A DNA stretch of 64,000 nt from contig VGRJ01000012.1 in the NCBI GenBank assembly GCA_016875405.1, positions 1 through 64,000 of the forward strand, given 5' to 3'. The translations under genes and the position numbers were made by a program. The notes beneath the pieces are model-generated. The model saw only the letters and a program-made list of their open reading frames with translations. It did no database searches and was not told the DNA's origin. This DNA is from Deltaproteobacteria bacterium (GTDB lineage: Bacteria; Myxococcota_A; Polyangia; Polyangiales; Polyangiaceae). Positions 35,631 through 44,173 of this stretch are shown here, piece by piece; position 1 is the first letter of the stretch; every line of letters starts with the position of its first letter.

Positions 35631-37674
35631 GTCCCCGTCGAGGCTTCGCGGGGGGCGTGCCGCGAGACGGGGCGGCGCCTCCACCGCGAACCGGAGGGGC
35701 CGCGCCCTTCCTCGAGGGGCGAGGCGCACGCGCCGGAGCGTCGTCATCCTGGCGAGGCCGTGGGGCTCGCGCTGGGGCGCCCTCGTCCTGACGAGGCCGT
35801 TGAGCACGTACCGGGGGGCCCTCGTCCTGACGAGCACGCGGCCCGTCGAATCTCGGGGCGCGCGGTGCGCGAGGCGCCGACGGGACCCCGTCACCGCCGT
35901 GATTGCGCTCGATGCGGACCCGCGCATCGCGGGGGTCGGGCTGACGCGCCGCGGCCTCGAAGCTCGAGGCGGCCTCGCTCGCGACCTCTATCTCCGAGGC
36001 GTAACGTCCGACGTGGATGCGCCCGACGTCACCTGAGGTGATCCCGCCGCGGCGACACACCATCGCGAGCAAGCGACGAACGTCGGCGCCGTGTGCCGCG
36101 CCCCAGGTCACTCGGAACCCGACCCAGCCCGAAGGCGGCAGCGTCCGCGGCGGACGCCCCTCATCCTCGCGCGCGAAGGGCGCTTGATTTCGCTCAACCT
36201 GTCGAGGGGCGCGAGGCGAGTCGTCATACCCGCCTGGCGCGCGACGTGGCTCGCGCGGGCGGGTCGGACGCTCGTTCGGCAGCGGGAGCGCGACGACGTC
36301 GCGCGGCACCGGGCCGCGGGCGATGCCCGACTCACCGACGAGCCTGGCGAGCGTGCGCTCGAGATCACCGGCCGCGATCAAGCGCTCCACGAGGGCGCGG
36401 GTGCGCGGCTCGAGCGGGGCTTCGTGGACCTCGCCCTCGGGACGCGCGGTGAGCCGCGCGACGACGCGGTCGGCCTGCGCGGCGTGCAAGGCCTCGACAG
36501 CGGGCAGCGGCGCGAAGCGAGCCGGCACGCGCGTCTGGCGGACCACGCGCTGCGCGCGGTACATGTCGCCGGGGGTGACGAGCATCACGCTCCGGCCCTT
36601 GTTGCCGGCGCGCCCGGTACGCCCGCTGCGATGCGTGTACGTGTCGGCGTCGGTCGGCGGCTCGAGGTGGATGACCTGGGCGACGTTCTGCACGTCGATG
36701 CCGCGCGCCGCGACGTCGGTCGCGACGAGGATGGTGACGCGCCCGAGCTTGAAGCCTTCGATCGCGCGGTTTCGCTCGCGCTGCTCCATCTCGCCTGAGA
36801 GCGCAGCGACGTGAAAGCCCGAGCCCGCGAGCGCGTCGGTGACGTCGGAGACATCGGCGCGGGTCTTGGCGAAGACAAGGGTGCGCTCCTCTGGGATCGA
36901 CAGGAGCAGGTTCACGAGGGCGTCGAGCCGGCGGTCGGGCGCGACGAAGTGCGCGACGTGCTCGATGTCGGCGTTCGCGACGCCAAGCGGCGTCGCCTCG
37001 ACCCGGACCGGCGCGCGCTGGACGCGATCGGCGAGGTGCAGGACCTCACGCGGGAAGGTCGCCGAGACGAGGTGCGTGCGCCGCTCGCTCGGGGCGAAGC
37101 CGAAGATCGACTCGAGATCCTCCTGAAATCCCATGTCGAACATGCGGTCCGCCTCGTCGAGCACGACGGCGCCGAGCCGCGACGCGTCGATCGAGCCGCG
37201 CTGCAGGTGATCGAGCAGGCGCCCGGGGGTACCGACGACGACGGCCGGATTCTTCGAGAGCGCGCGGTGCTCGTGGCTGTAGTTGGCGCCGCCGGCGACC
37301 GAGGTCACGCCGACCCGAAGCCCCGCGAAGAGCCAGGCGAGCTCGAGCTCGACCTGCTTGGCGAGCTCTCGCGTGGGGACGATCACGAGGACGCGCGGGG
37401 TGGGCGTGGCGTTCGGGGCCGACTTGGGCTGCGGCTCACCCGACGCGACGACGTCGCGCACCGCGAAGCCGATCGCGACGGTCTTACCGGAGCCGGTCTG
37501 CGACGAGACGCGCAGGTCGCGCCCGGCGAGCGACGGCTCGAGGACGGCCTCCTGTACCGGGGTCAGGGTCGTGTATCCGCGCTCCTCGAGCGCCGCAGCG
37601 AGCTCGGGCGCGATCGGCAGGTCGGCCAGAGCCGAATCCGCCTCGAAGGTCTGCGAAGGGTCGACGTCGTTCAC
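35626..37674 (-). CDS. DEAD-box ATP-dependent RNA helicase, DbpA/CsdA-like
   Basis: A 682-aa RNA helicase. Motifs in order: Q motif RGYTTLTPVQEAVLEP, motif I SSQTGSGKTVAI, Ia VPTRELAKQVEL, DEAD in VVLDEADRMFDMGF, SAT in LVSATFPREV, then FAKTRADV, ATDVAARGIDVQ and HRSGRTGRAG. After residue 470 there is an RNA-binding DbpA-type domain (WVGFRVTWGAAHGADVRRLL, IHVGRYASEIEV). The last 90 residues are a basic Arg/Pro/Ala tail with repeated PRQDEG-like units. It likely acts in ribosome assembly, RNA decay or cold growth; it stands alone in the window, so no partner is indicated. Confidence 0.95.
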   Translation of the reverse strand: MNDVDPSQTFEADSALADLPIAPELAAALEERGYTTLTPVQEAVLEPSLAGRDLRVSSQTGSGKTVAIGFAVRDVVASGEPQPKSAPNATPTPRVLVIVPTRELAKQVELELAWLFAGLRVGVTSVAGGANYSHEHRALSKNPAVVVGTPGRLLDHLQRGSIDASRLGAVVLDEADRMFDMGFQEDLESIFGFAPSERRTHLVSATFPREVLHLADRVQRAPVRVEATPLGVANADIEHVAHFVAPDRRLDALVNLLLSIPEERTLVFAKTRADVSDVTDALAGSGFHVAALSGEMEQRERNRAIEGFKLGRVTILVATDVAARGIDVQNVAQVIHLEPPTDADTYTHRSGRTGRAGNKGRSVMLVTPGDMYRAQRVVRQTRVPARFAPLPAVEALHAAQADRVVARLTARPEGEVHEAPLEPRTRALVERLIAAGDLERTLARLVGESGIARGPVPRDVVALPLPNERPTRPREPRRAPGGYDDSPRAPRQVERNQAPFAREDEGRPPRTLPPSGWVGFRVTWGAAHGADVRRLLAMVCRRGGITSGDVGRIHVGRYASEIEVASEAASSFEAAARQPDPRDARVRIERNHGGDGVPSAPRAPRAPRFDGPRARQDEGPPVRAQRPRQDEGAPARAPRPRQDDDAPARAPRPSRKGAAPPVRGGGAAPSRGTPPAKPRRGR

Positions 37675-37737
37675 GCGAGCGGCAGTAGCAGCGCGCCTCT
37701 CCGCCTGCGAGGAGAATCGCGGGCACCGAGAGCGGCG

Positions 37738-38991
37738 TCACATCTTGCGATCGAGGCTCTTGCCGGTGTCGCGATGCACGAGCTCGGGGACGACCGCCGC
37801 GAGGCTCGCGACGAGGTCGGCCTTGCTCACATCACGCCCTCGTTCGCAGGCGTCCTCCACGAGCTCGAGGAGGGCTCGTAGCTCCGCGGGGACGAGCGCG
37901 GGCGCGGGGACGACGAGCGCGGCCTCGAGCCCACACTCCTCGGCGGACTCGCCTCGCGCGACGAACACCTCCTCTTCTTTTTCGCCCGACGTGTCCGACT
38001 GCGTGACGAGGAGCGGATAGCGCCCGCGTGCGCGATCGCGCGAGACCGCGGCGCGCGCCTCGTCCTCGGTGTCGTAGAAGGCCGGCTCGAGCCCTCGATC
38101 GCGAAGGGTGAGCTCCGCGACGCGGACGAAGTCGGTCTGATCGTGCTCGGGCGCGAGCCTCGGCACGAGCACGCAGCGATCCGGCGCGAGCACGCTAGCG
38201 ACGAGGCAGAGCTGCCCGGCCTCACGCGGCGAGACGAGATAGCGCCGCACGTCCCCGGGCGCCGCGAGCGGCTGCTCCTTGGCGAGTCGCTGCAAGAAGG
38301 CCCAGGGCAGGCTCCCGTCCGAGAACGCGACGTTCGCGAAGCGGGCAGTCGTCGCGCGAAGGAAACCCCCGGCGTCGACATCCCGCGCGCTCGGCGCGCC
38401 ATGAGACCAAAGCAGCAGCTCGAGCGCCCGCTTCGAGGCGCCCATCAGGCTGACCGGGTTCGCCGCTTTGTCCGTCGAGACCGTAAACACGCCACGACGA
38501 CCGTGACCATGCTCGCGGAGCGCGCGGAAGAAGCGCTCGGCACCGAGCAAGTTGACCTCGAGCATGCGGAGCGCCGAGAGCACGTCGCGCTCCGAGCGAA
38601 CGTGCTTCAGGGCCGCGAACGAGAGGACCCAGTCGAACGAGGCTTCGCCGCCGAGAAAGCGGCGAGCGAGCGGAGAGCCGTAATCGAGCGGGGCCACCGC
38701 GAAGTCGCCTCGAAACGCGCGGTCCCTCGAGCGCACGGTGCGAAGCAGCTCTGCGAGGTTGTTTTCGCTTGGATCGAGGACGGCGACCGCGGCCGGCTCG
38801 AAGTCGAGCAGCTCGAGCAAGGTCGCCGAGCCAATCGAGCCTGCGCCGCCCGCGACGAGGATGCGGCTCCCCGCGACCGCGGCGCGGAGCGCCTCCTGGT
38901 GCCGCTCGAGGTCCGCCGCGAAGAGCGAACGCGAGCGCCCCGTCACGGCGGCGGAGATCCGCTCGATCGCGGGCGTAAGGCAGAGGCTCAT
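37738..38991 (-). CDS. SDR nucleotide-sugar 4,6-dehydratase, CapD/PseB/LegB-like
   Basis: A 417-aa enzyme of the polysaccharide biosynthesis SDR group. The start is ATG 38991 (a TTG at 39015 is in frame). NAD-binding GSRILVAGGAGSIGSATL is near residue 55, and the region VLSFAALKHVRSERDV holds the FlaA1/CapD pattern. The active-site stretch VFTVSTDKAANPVSLMGASK has Asp-Lys and a Met where most SDRs have Tyr, as in the membrane-free PseB/CapD dehydratases. The last 130 residues are an extension (Glu/Ala/Leu). It faces the CBS-nucleotidyltransferase gene across 120 bp. In legionaminic or pseudaminic acid pathways such an enzyme makes the 4-keto-6-deoxy sugar; here it is the best candidate for that step. 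Confidence 0.8.
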   Translation of the reverse strand: MSLCLTPAIERISAAVTGRSRSLFAADLERHQEALRAAVAGSRILVAGGAGSIGSATLLELLDFEPAAVAVLDPSENNLAELLRTVRSRDRAFRGDFAVAPLDYGSPLARRFLGGEASFDWVLSFAALKHVRSERDVLSALRMLEVNLLGAERFFRALREHGHGRRGVFTVSTDKAANPVSLMGASKRALELLLWSHGAPSARDVDAGGFLRATTARFANVAFSDGSLPWAFLQRLAKEQPLAAPGDVRRYLVSPREAGQLCLVASVLAPDRCVLVPRLAPEHDQTDFVRVAELTLRDRGLEPAFYDTEDEARAAVSRDRARGRYPLLVTQSDTSGEKEEEVFVARGESAEECGLEAALVVPAPALVPAELRALLELVEDACERGRDVSKADLVASLAAVVPELVHRDTGKSLDRKM

Positions 38992-39111
38992 GGTGAAGGA
39001 GCGCGTCGCGCTCAAACATTCTTCGTACTCGATGTGGCCTGAGTGCTGAAGCTATAGTTGAGCTCCCATGGAGAGGCGGTTGCTCGACAGCCTAGGCGGA
39101 GGCCCTGCGGC

Positions 39112-40167
39112 GTGACGGCTTCGTCGCAGCCCGCTCCGCTGGAGGCGCTCATCGTCTCACCCGAGGCTTCGATTCGCGAGGCGATGCTTACGATCGATCG
39201 CTCGGGGCTCGAGGTCGCGCTCGTCTGCGATGCCCGCCGGCGCCTCGTCGCGATGGCGACGGACGGAGACATCCGGCGCGCGCTCTTGCGGGACGCCACG
39301 CTCGACGACACCATCATGGTCGCGGCGAACTCGAGCTTCACGACCGTCGGCCCCGAGGTTGACCAGAGCGAGGCGATGCGGCTCATGCTGCAGCGGGGCT
39401 ATCACTGCATCCCGGTGCTCGACGCGCAGGGCGCGCTGCTGCACCTCCACACGCTGAAGAGCGCGCTCTTGGGGCACGACACTGGGAGCGTCGCGGTGGT
39501 GATGGCCGGCGGAAAAGGCGAGCGGCTCGGCGCGCTCACCTACGCCATCCCGAAGCCGATGCTCCCGGTCGGGGATCGGCCCATCTTGGAGCGCATCGTC
39601 CAGCTCCTCGTGAGCCACGGCATCCGGCGCGTCTACCTGTCGGTCAACCACATGGCGAGCATGGTCGAAGATCACTTCGGCGACGGCTCGAAGTTCCACT
39701 GTCGGATCGAGTACCTGCGCGAGCGCACCGCGCTCGGGACCGGCGGGGCGCTGCGGCTCCTGCCCGAGGTGCCGACGCACCCGCTCCTCGTGATGAACGG
39801 CGACCTCCTCACCAACGTCAACCTGACGCGGCTCTTCGCGCTCCACCGCGCAGGCAACCATGCCGCGACCGTCGCGCTTCGTCGGCACGTGGTCAAAGTG
39901 CCTTACGGCGTTTGCAAGGTCGACGCCGGCCACGTCATCGCGCTCGAGGAGAAGCCGGAGCTCCACTACGACATCAACGCCGGCATTTACGTGCTCGCGC
40001 CGAGCACCCTCGCGCTTGTCCCGGCCGACGGACCGTTCACGATGACCGGCCTCCTCGAGGCGTGCCTCGCCGAAGGACTAGTCGTCGGCGCGTATCCCAT
40101 GCAGGAATCCTGGCAGGACATTGGTCTCCCCGCGGAGTTCGAGACCGCGCAACGGAGGATGGAGTGA
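39112..40167 (+). CDS. CBS-domain nucleotidyltransferase, PtmE-like
   Basis: A 351-aa protein. The start is GTG 39112 with GGAGG at 39098-39102; the open frame continues upstream. Residues about 10-120 are two CBS units (VSPEASIREAMLTIDRSG, then QSEAMRLMLQRGYHCIPVLD). A nucleotidyltransferase follows: VAVVMAGGKGERLGALTYA with the signature GGKGxRL, IPKPMLPVGDRPILERI, LLVMNGDLLTNVN. The same CBS-NTase layout is seen in PtmE of Campylobacter, a GlcN-1-phosphate guanylyltransferase that starts the GDP-sugar route to legionaminic acid. With nonulosonate genes downstream, this job is plausible here, but the nucleotide (GTP or other) cannot be read from sequence. Its stop overlaps the ribosome-site region of the next gene. 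Confidence 0.82.
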   Translation: MTASSQPAPLEALIVSPEASIREAMLTIDRSGLEVALVCDARRRLVAMATDGDIRRALLRDATLDDTIMVAANSSFTTVGPEVDQSEAMRLMLQRGYHCIPVLDAQGALLHLHTLKSALLGHDTGSVAVVMAGGKGERLGALTYAIPKPMLPVGDRPILERIVQLLVSHGIRRVYLSVNHMASMVEDHFGDGSKFHCRIEYLRERTALGTGGALRLLPEVPTHPLLVMNGDLLTNVNLTRLFALHRAGNHAATVALRRHVVKVPYGVCKVDAGHVIALEEKPELHYDINAGIYVLAPSTLALVPADGPFTMTGLLEACLAEGLVVGAYPMQESWQDIGLPAEFETAQRRME

Positions 40168-40172
40168 GTGGC

Positions 40173-41171
40173 ATGCAACCACCTTGGATGAACGGCCTCG
40201 CCCCCGGGCGACAGTCAAACCACCGGCGACTGACATGGTTGTGGCTCGCGTGTGGCCTCACGTCGTGCCACCTCATCTCCGGCATCGACGCCGTCACCTA
40301 TGGGAGCGCGACCTCAAGCTCGAGCGCCAACGGGGGAGGTGGCGCGGGCGGCAGCGGCGGGGCGGCGGGAGCCGGCGGGTCAGGCGGTGCAGGTGGGGCG
40401 GGAGAGAGCGCCTCGATGACCACCGGCAGCGGCTCGGGTGGAGCCGTCGGCGCAGGCGGGGCAGGCGGCAGTGGCGAGGCTTCGGGAGCCGGCGGGTCAG
40501 GCGGTGCACCACCGATGCCGTCGTGCCCTCTCGGCATGGCCTACGTCCCCGCGGACACCTTCACGATGGGCGACGAAAAGAACAAGGACAAGGCCGGCAA
40601 GGTCACCGTGGCGGCGTTCTGCATGGACAAGACCGAGGTCACGGTCGAAGCCTACGCGGCGTGCGTGAACTCGAACGGCTGCATCGAGTCCGCCGAGGGT
40701 GGGTTCTGCAACCGCGGCGTCGCAGGGCGCGAGAAACACCCGGTCAATTGCGTCACCTGGCCCAACGCGGAGGCGTACTGCAAAGCCTACGGCAAGCGCC
40801 TGCCGACCGAAGAGGAGTGGGAGTACGCGGCGCGAGGAACGGATGGACGCCTGTTCCCTTGGGGCGATAAGGACCCCTCCGACCAGCTGCTCTGCTGGAA
40901 TCGTCATGGCGCCGGCAAGCCCAACTCGACTTGTCCGGCGGGCTCCTTTTCTGAGGGAGAGTCCCCTTTCGGGATCCAAGACCTCGCCGGCAACGTGTAC
41001 GAATTCACCTCCTCTTTGCTCAGTCAAAACGGCACCCAGAGAGTCGGGCGGGGCGGTGCATGGGGCTCATCGATGCCGCCGCTCGTCCGGTCGGCCCATC
41101 GTACTGGCTACGCCGACAATGCATCTCATGGCGATCTAGGGTTCCGCTGCGCCGCGCAACCCACGCCCTGA
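40173..41171 (+). CDS. SUMF1/FGE-fold lipoprotein with Gly/Ala/Ser linker
   Basis: A 332-aa protein. The start is ATG 40173, with GGAG at 40161-40164. A signal segment RRLTWLWLACGLTSCHLISG contains a lipobox-like site (LTSC). Residues about 45-110 are a Gly/Ala/Ser linker. The C-terminal 220 residues are the formylglycine-generating-enzyme-like fold (CPLGMAYVPADTFTMGD, AAFCMDKTEVTVEAYAACV, KRLPTEEEWEYAARGTDG, FGIQDLAGNVYEF and GDLGFRCA). The linker makes it look surface-displayed; whether it retains FGE activity is unknown because the paired catalytic Cys of true FGE are not clearly present. It is 5 bp downstream of the nucleotidyltransferase, an odd neighbour for a sugar-nucleotide gene. Confidence 0.85.
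   Translation: MQPPWMNGLAPGRQSNHRRLTWLWLACGLTSCHLISGIDAVTYGSATSSSSANGGGGAGGSGGAAGAGGSGGAGGAGESASMTTGSGSGGAVGAGGAGGSGEASGAGGSGGAPPMPSCPLGMAYVPADTFTMGDEKNKDKAGKVTVAAFCMDKTEVTVEAYAACVNSNGCIESAEGGFCNRGVAGREKHPVNCVTWPNAEAYCKAYGKRLPTEEEWEYAARGTDGRLFPWGDKDPSDQLLCWNRHGAGKPNSTCPAGSFSEGESPFGIQDLAGNVYEFTSSLLSQNGTQRVGRGGAWGSSMPPLVRSAHRTGYADNASHGDLGFRCAAQPTP
40367..40508 (+). repeat. Pair of identical 25-bp direct repeats inside the linker of the SUMF lipoprotein
   Basis: The 25-bp copies at 40367-40391 and 40484-40508 are identical and encode the same Gly/Ala/Ser residues (GAGGSGGA) in the same frame. They probably arose by duplication and allow slippage that would change linker length in frame. Confidence 0.7.
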
Positions 41172-41276
41172 CGCGCAAGCTGCGGAACCGTTACCGCGCT
41201 CCGACCTTGTCAAGGCGACACGCGTCGATCGATCATCTCTGCAACGTGCGACGGCTTCGCTCCTGACGGGTCCCTG

Positions 41277-42632
41277 TTGAAGCTCTCCAGCATTCTCGAA
41301 AGAAACCGCGATCTACGTGGACGGCACGCCGGGCAGCGTGCGTTCGTTGTCGGCAATGGGCCATCGCTCAAGAAGCAGCGGCTCGAGTGGCTCCGACACG
41401 AGATCACCTTCACGGTCAACTCGTTTCATCGCGACCCGATCGCGGTCGACATCGCCTCTCCGTACCACGTGCTCGCAGACCCAGCCTTCTGGCAAGAGCC
41501 CGCGAAGCATCTCTTGCCGGTGCTGCAAAGCCTGCACGATCTGAACCTCCCGAAGACCATCTTTCTCCCCTCCGCGTCGATCCCTGTCGTCGGAAAACTC
41601 GCCGTTGGGCCGGGCATCGACGTCCGCTACTTCCACTACGACCTCGCCGCCGACACTCCTGGCTTGTTGCCCGACCTGGACTTTACCTCGGGCATTCCGC
41701 AGTTCGGCCAAACCGTCACCATCTGCGCGCTTATGTGCGCGCTCTACCTTGGCTGCAATCCGATCTACCTCCTCGGATGCGATCACGATTGGTTCGGATG
41801 GACGGAAGAAAACTACTCGACGGCTGAATTCGACCATAGCTACGAGCGACGTGCCGAGGAGACGAGCAAGCACGCCGATCTCTGGAACTTCGAACAGATG
41901 ACCCGCATCGTGAAGGTGATGCGCTACCAATACTCGCGGCTTCGAGAGTACGCCGAGGCACGCGGCATCGCGGTTCGGAACGCGACGGCGGGCGGGCACC
42001 TCGATGTGTTTCCGCGGGTCGACTTCGGCACGCTGACCCCGAGTGCGCGGGGGAGGATTGCGCCGGACGAGCTCCTCCAGGATGCCTTGCCCGACGCGGC
42101 GCGCCTCGCTCGAGTCGTGGAGACACTGCTCGAATCGGACGAGGCGGCGGCGGCGCTCTTGCTCGCACGCGAGTCGATTCGGCGAACAAGCGGCAAGTTC
42201 GTCGCCTCAGGCAGGTTGATGGAACTCGAGGCGAGAGCCCTTGAGGCGCTGGGGCTCGACCAGCTGGCGCAAGCCCGCCGAAGCGACTCTTTCACGCTTG
42301 CTCAGCCGGCTGATGGCGAGCTCCCTGCCCTCGCCGCTGCGGCTCGAGACCAAATTCGCGCTCTGCTCGTGGCCCGCGGCGAGGCCCTGGCCGACGACGA
42401 TCGGCACGAGCGCGCGCGCGCCCTCTTCCGTGACGCGATCCGACTCGACCCCAAGCACGCCCCTAGCTGGAACAACCTGGGAGTTCTCTACGTCGCGGGC
42501 GATGAACCCCAGCATGCCCGAAGGCTCTTGGAACACGCCGTCGCGCTGGATCCAGCCGACAGCTCTGCGCGGGACAATCTTCGGGCCGTGAACGAGCTGT
42601 TGGTCGGGGGTGACGAGCCTGGTCGAGCATGA
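41277..42632 (+). CDS. DUF115 (MptE/Maf-like) protein with C-terminal TPR
   Basis: A 451-aa protein; the start TTG 41277 lacks a strong ribosome site. Residues about 1-230 match DUF115: GQRAFVVGNGPSLKKQRLEW, DIASPYHVLADPAFW, and FGQTVTICALMCALYLG followed by NPIYLLGCDHDWFGW. The same family includes MptE-like and Maf motility-associated glycosyltransferases that transfer nonulosonates to flagellin. Residues about 350-440 form TPR helices (ARALFRDAIRLDPKHAPSWN, NNLGVLYVAGDEPQHARRLL). It begins the tight operon of the locus. A role as the transferase that uses the made sugar is a reasonable guess, but it is not tested here. Confidence 0.78.
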   Translation: MKLSSILERNRDLRGRHAGQRAFVVGNGPSLKKQRLEWLRHEITFTVNSFHRDPIAVDIASPYHVLADPAFWQEPAKHLLPVLQSLHDLNLPKTIFLPSASIPVVGKLAVGPGIDVRYFHYDLAADTPGLLPDLDFTSGIPQFGQTVTICALMCALYLGCNPIYLLGCDHDWFGWTEENYSTAEFDHSYERRAEETSKHADLWNFEQMTRIVKVMRYQYSRLREYAEARGIAVRNATAGGHLDVFPRVDFGTLTPSARGRIAPDELLQDALPDAARLARVVETLLESDEAAAALLLARESIRRTSGKFVASGRLMELEARALEALGLDQLAQARRSDSFTLAQPADGELPALAAAARDQIRALLVARGEALADDDRHERARALFRDAIRLDPKHAPSWNNLGVLYVAGDEPQHARRLLEHAVALDPADSSARDNLRAVNELLVGGDEPGRA

Positions 42633-44173
42633 TGGCATCGCCTCTCTTCCCCCACGACACGGTCGACGGCTGCATCGAAGTCCACGCCCATCGAGCCCCC
42701 GATGCGGTGGCACTGAGACTCCGCGAGAACGGCCAATGGCGGACGTATCGCCGAGCCGAATGCTTTGACCTGATCGAGCGCTACGCCGCGCTGTTTGCCG
42801 AGCGCTTCGACGCAGGAACCCTGCTCCTCTTCATCAAGCGCCTCGACGGCGACCTCCTCGCCGCGTACCTCGGCGCGATGCGTGCCGGTCTCGTACCCGC
42901 ACAGCTGAGCCCGCCTACGGCGAAGACGAGCGCCGGGGAGTACGCTCGAAAGATTGCGCACGTGCTCGCGATGACCGCCGCGGGAGGTGTCTTCACCGAC
43001 CACGACATGGCGTCGCGGGTCCCGGAGGACGTGACGAAGGTCACCCCGGCCGACGCGCCGGCTCGGAGCCGCGGCGCGAGGCGAGCCCATTCGACGGCGC
43101 TCGTTCAGTTCAGCTCCGGCTCGACGGGGCTCCAGAAGGGCGTCGCGCTGACACACGACGCAATCCTCGCGCACATGCGGAGCTACGCGGATGCGCTTCG
43201 GCTGTCCTCGGATGACCGCCTCGCGACCTGGCTGCCGCTCTACCACGACATGGGCCTCATCGCGTGCTTCCTCATGCCGCTGATGGCGGGGGTCGTCTTC
43301 GACCAGATGGATCCGTTCGACTGGTTGCTTCGCCCCGACCTCCTGCTCGAGACGATCGAGTCGAACCGCAGTACCCTTTGTTTCTTGCCGAATTTCGCGT
43401 TTCACGTGCTCGCCAAGAAGGGAAAGCCGCGAGATCTCGGTTCGATGAGGGCCTTCGTCAATTGTTCGGAGCCCGCTCGCTTCGACACCCACGCGGTGTT
43501 TCGGCAGGCGTTTCCATCCGTCGCCAACGGCTCCCTCACGGTCTGCTACGCGCTGGCTGAGAACACCTTCGCGGTGTCGCAAACACCTCCAGGCGCCGAG
43601 CCACGACGAATCACGGTCGGAGGCAAAGAGCTCCTGTCTTGCGGCTCGATCGTCGCCGAGACCGAATGCCGGATCCTCGAGCCCGATGCCGACGGGATAG
43701 GCGAGATCGGCATCCGCGGAGCCGCGCTCTTCGCCGGTTACCTCGGGGGAGATGCGCCGATGGAGGGCGAGTACTACCGCACGGGTGACCTCGGCTGCAT
43801 CACGCCGGAAGGCGAGCTCTTCGTCACGGGTCGCAAGAAAGATCTTGTGATCTGCAACGGCAAGAACCTCTACCCGCAAGACGTCGAACACGTCGCATCG
43901 CAGGTCGCCGGCGTCTACGCGGGCCGGGTCGTCGCGTTCGGTGTCGACAACGTCGAGGTGGGGAGCGAGGAGCTGATCGTCATCGTCGAGCGCGACGGCT
44001 CCGTTGGGGACGTGCCCCTCAAGCTAGCCGTGCAGCGGGCGGTCGAAGCAGAAGTCGGAGTCCTCCCGCGGCGTGTCGAGGTCGTCGAGCACATGCGCCT
44101 CGTGAAGACGAGCAGCGGCAAAATCAGTCGCTCGCGAAACCGCGAACTCTACTTGGCAGCTCGAGGGGAATGA
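42629..44173 (+). CDS. Fatty-acyl-AMP ligase-like adenylating enzyme
   Basis: A 514-aa adenylate-forming enzyme. The adenylation core shows ALVQFSSGSTGLQKGVAL (P-loop-like A3 motif), ATWLPLYHDMGLIACFLMP as in fatty-acyl-AMP ligases, and EYYRTGDLGCITPEGELFV with the TGD motif, followed by KKDLVICNGKNLYPQDVE. Near the end the catalytic-Lys region reads KTSSGKISRSRNRELYL. There is no carrier domain in this protein; a carrier-like domain is in the very next gene, overlapping by 4 bp (ATGA at 44170-44173). That pairing suggests it activates a fatty or other acid and loads it onto that carrier. Substrate unknown. Confidence 0.88.
   Translation: MMASPLFPHDTVDGCIEVHAHRAPDAVALRLRENGQWRTYRRAECFDLIERYAALFAERFDAGTLLLFIKRLDGDLLAAYLGAMRAGLVPAQLSPPTAKTSAGEYARKIAHVLAMTAAGGVFTDHDMASRVPEDVTKVTPADAPARSRGARRAHSTALVQFSSGSTGLQKGVALTHDAILAHMRSYADALRLSSDDRLATWLPLYHDMGLIACFLMPLMAGVVFDQMDPFDWLLRPDLLLETIESNRSTLCFLPNFAFHVLAKKGKPRDLGSMRAFVNCSEPARFDTHAVFRQAFPSVANGSLTVCYALAENTFAVSQTPPGAEPRRITVGGKELLSCGSIVAETECRILEPDADGIGEIGIRGAALFAGYLGGDAPMEGEYYRTGDLGCITPEGELFVTGRKKDLVICNGKNLYPQDVEHVASQVAGVYAGRVVAFGVDNVEVGSEELIVIVERDGSVGDVPLKLAVQRAVEAEVGVLPRRVEVVEHMRLVKTSSGKISRSRNRELYLAARGE

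Noticed and set aside
40173-41171. Active formylglycine-generating enzyme
   Set aside because: The fold is recognisable, but the catalytic Cys pair of true FGE is not clearly placed, and no sulfatase gene is adjacent.
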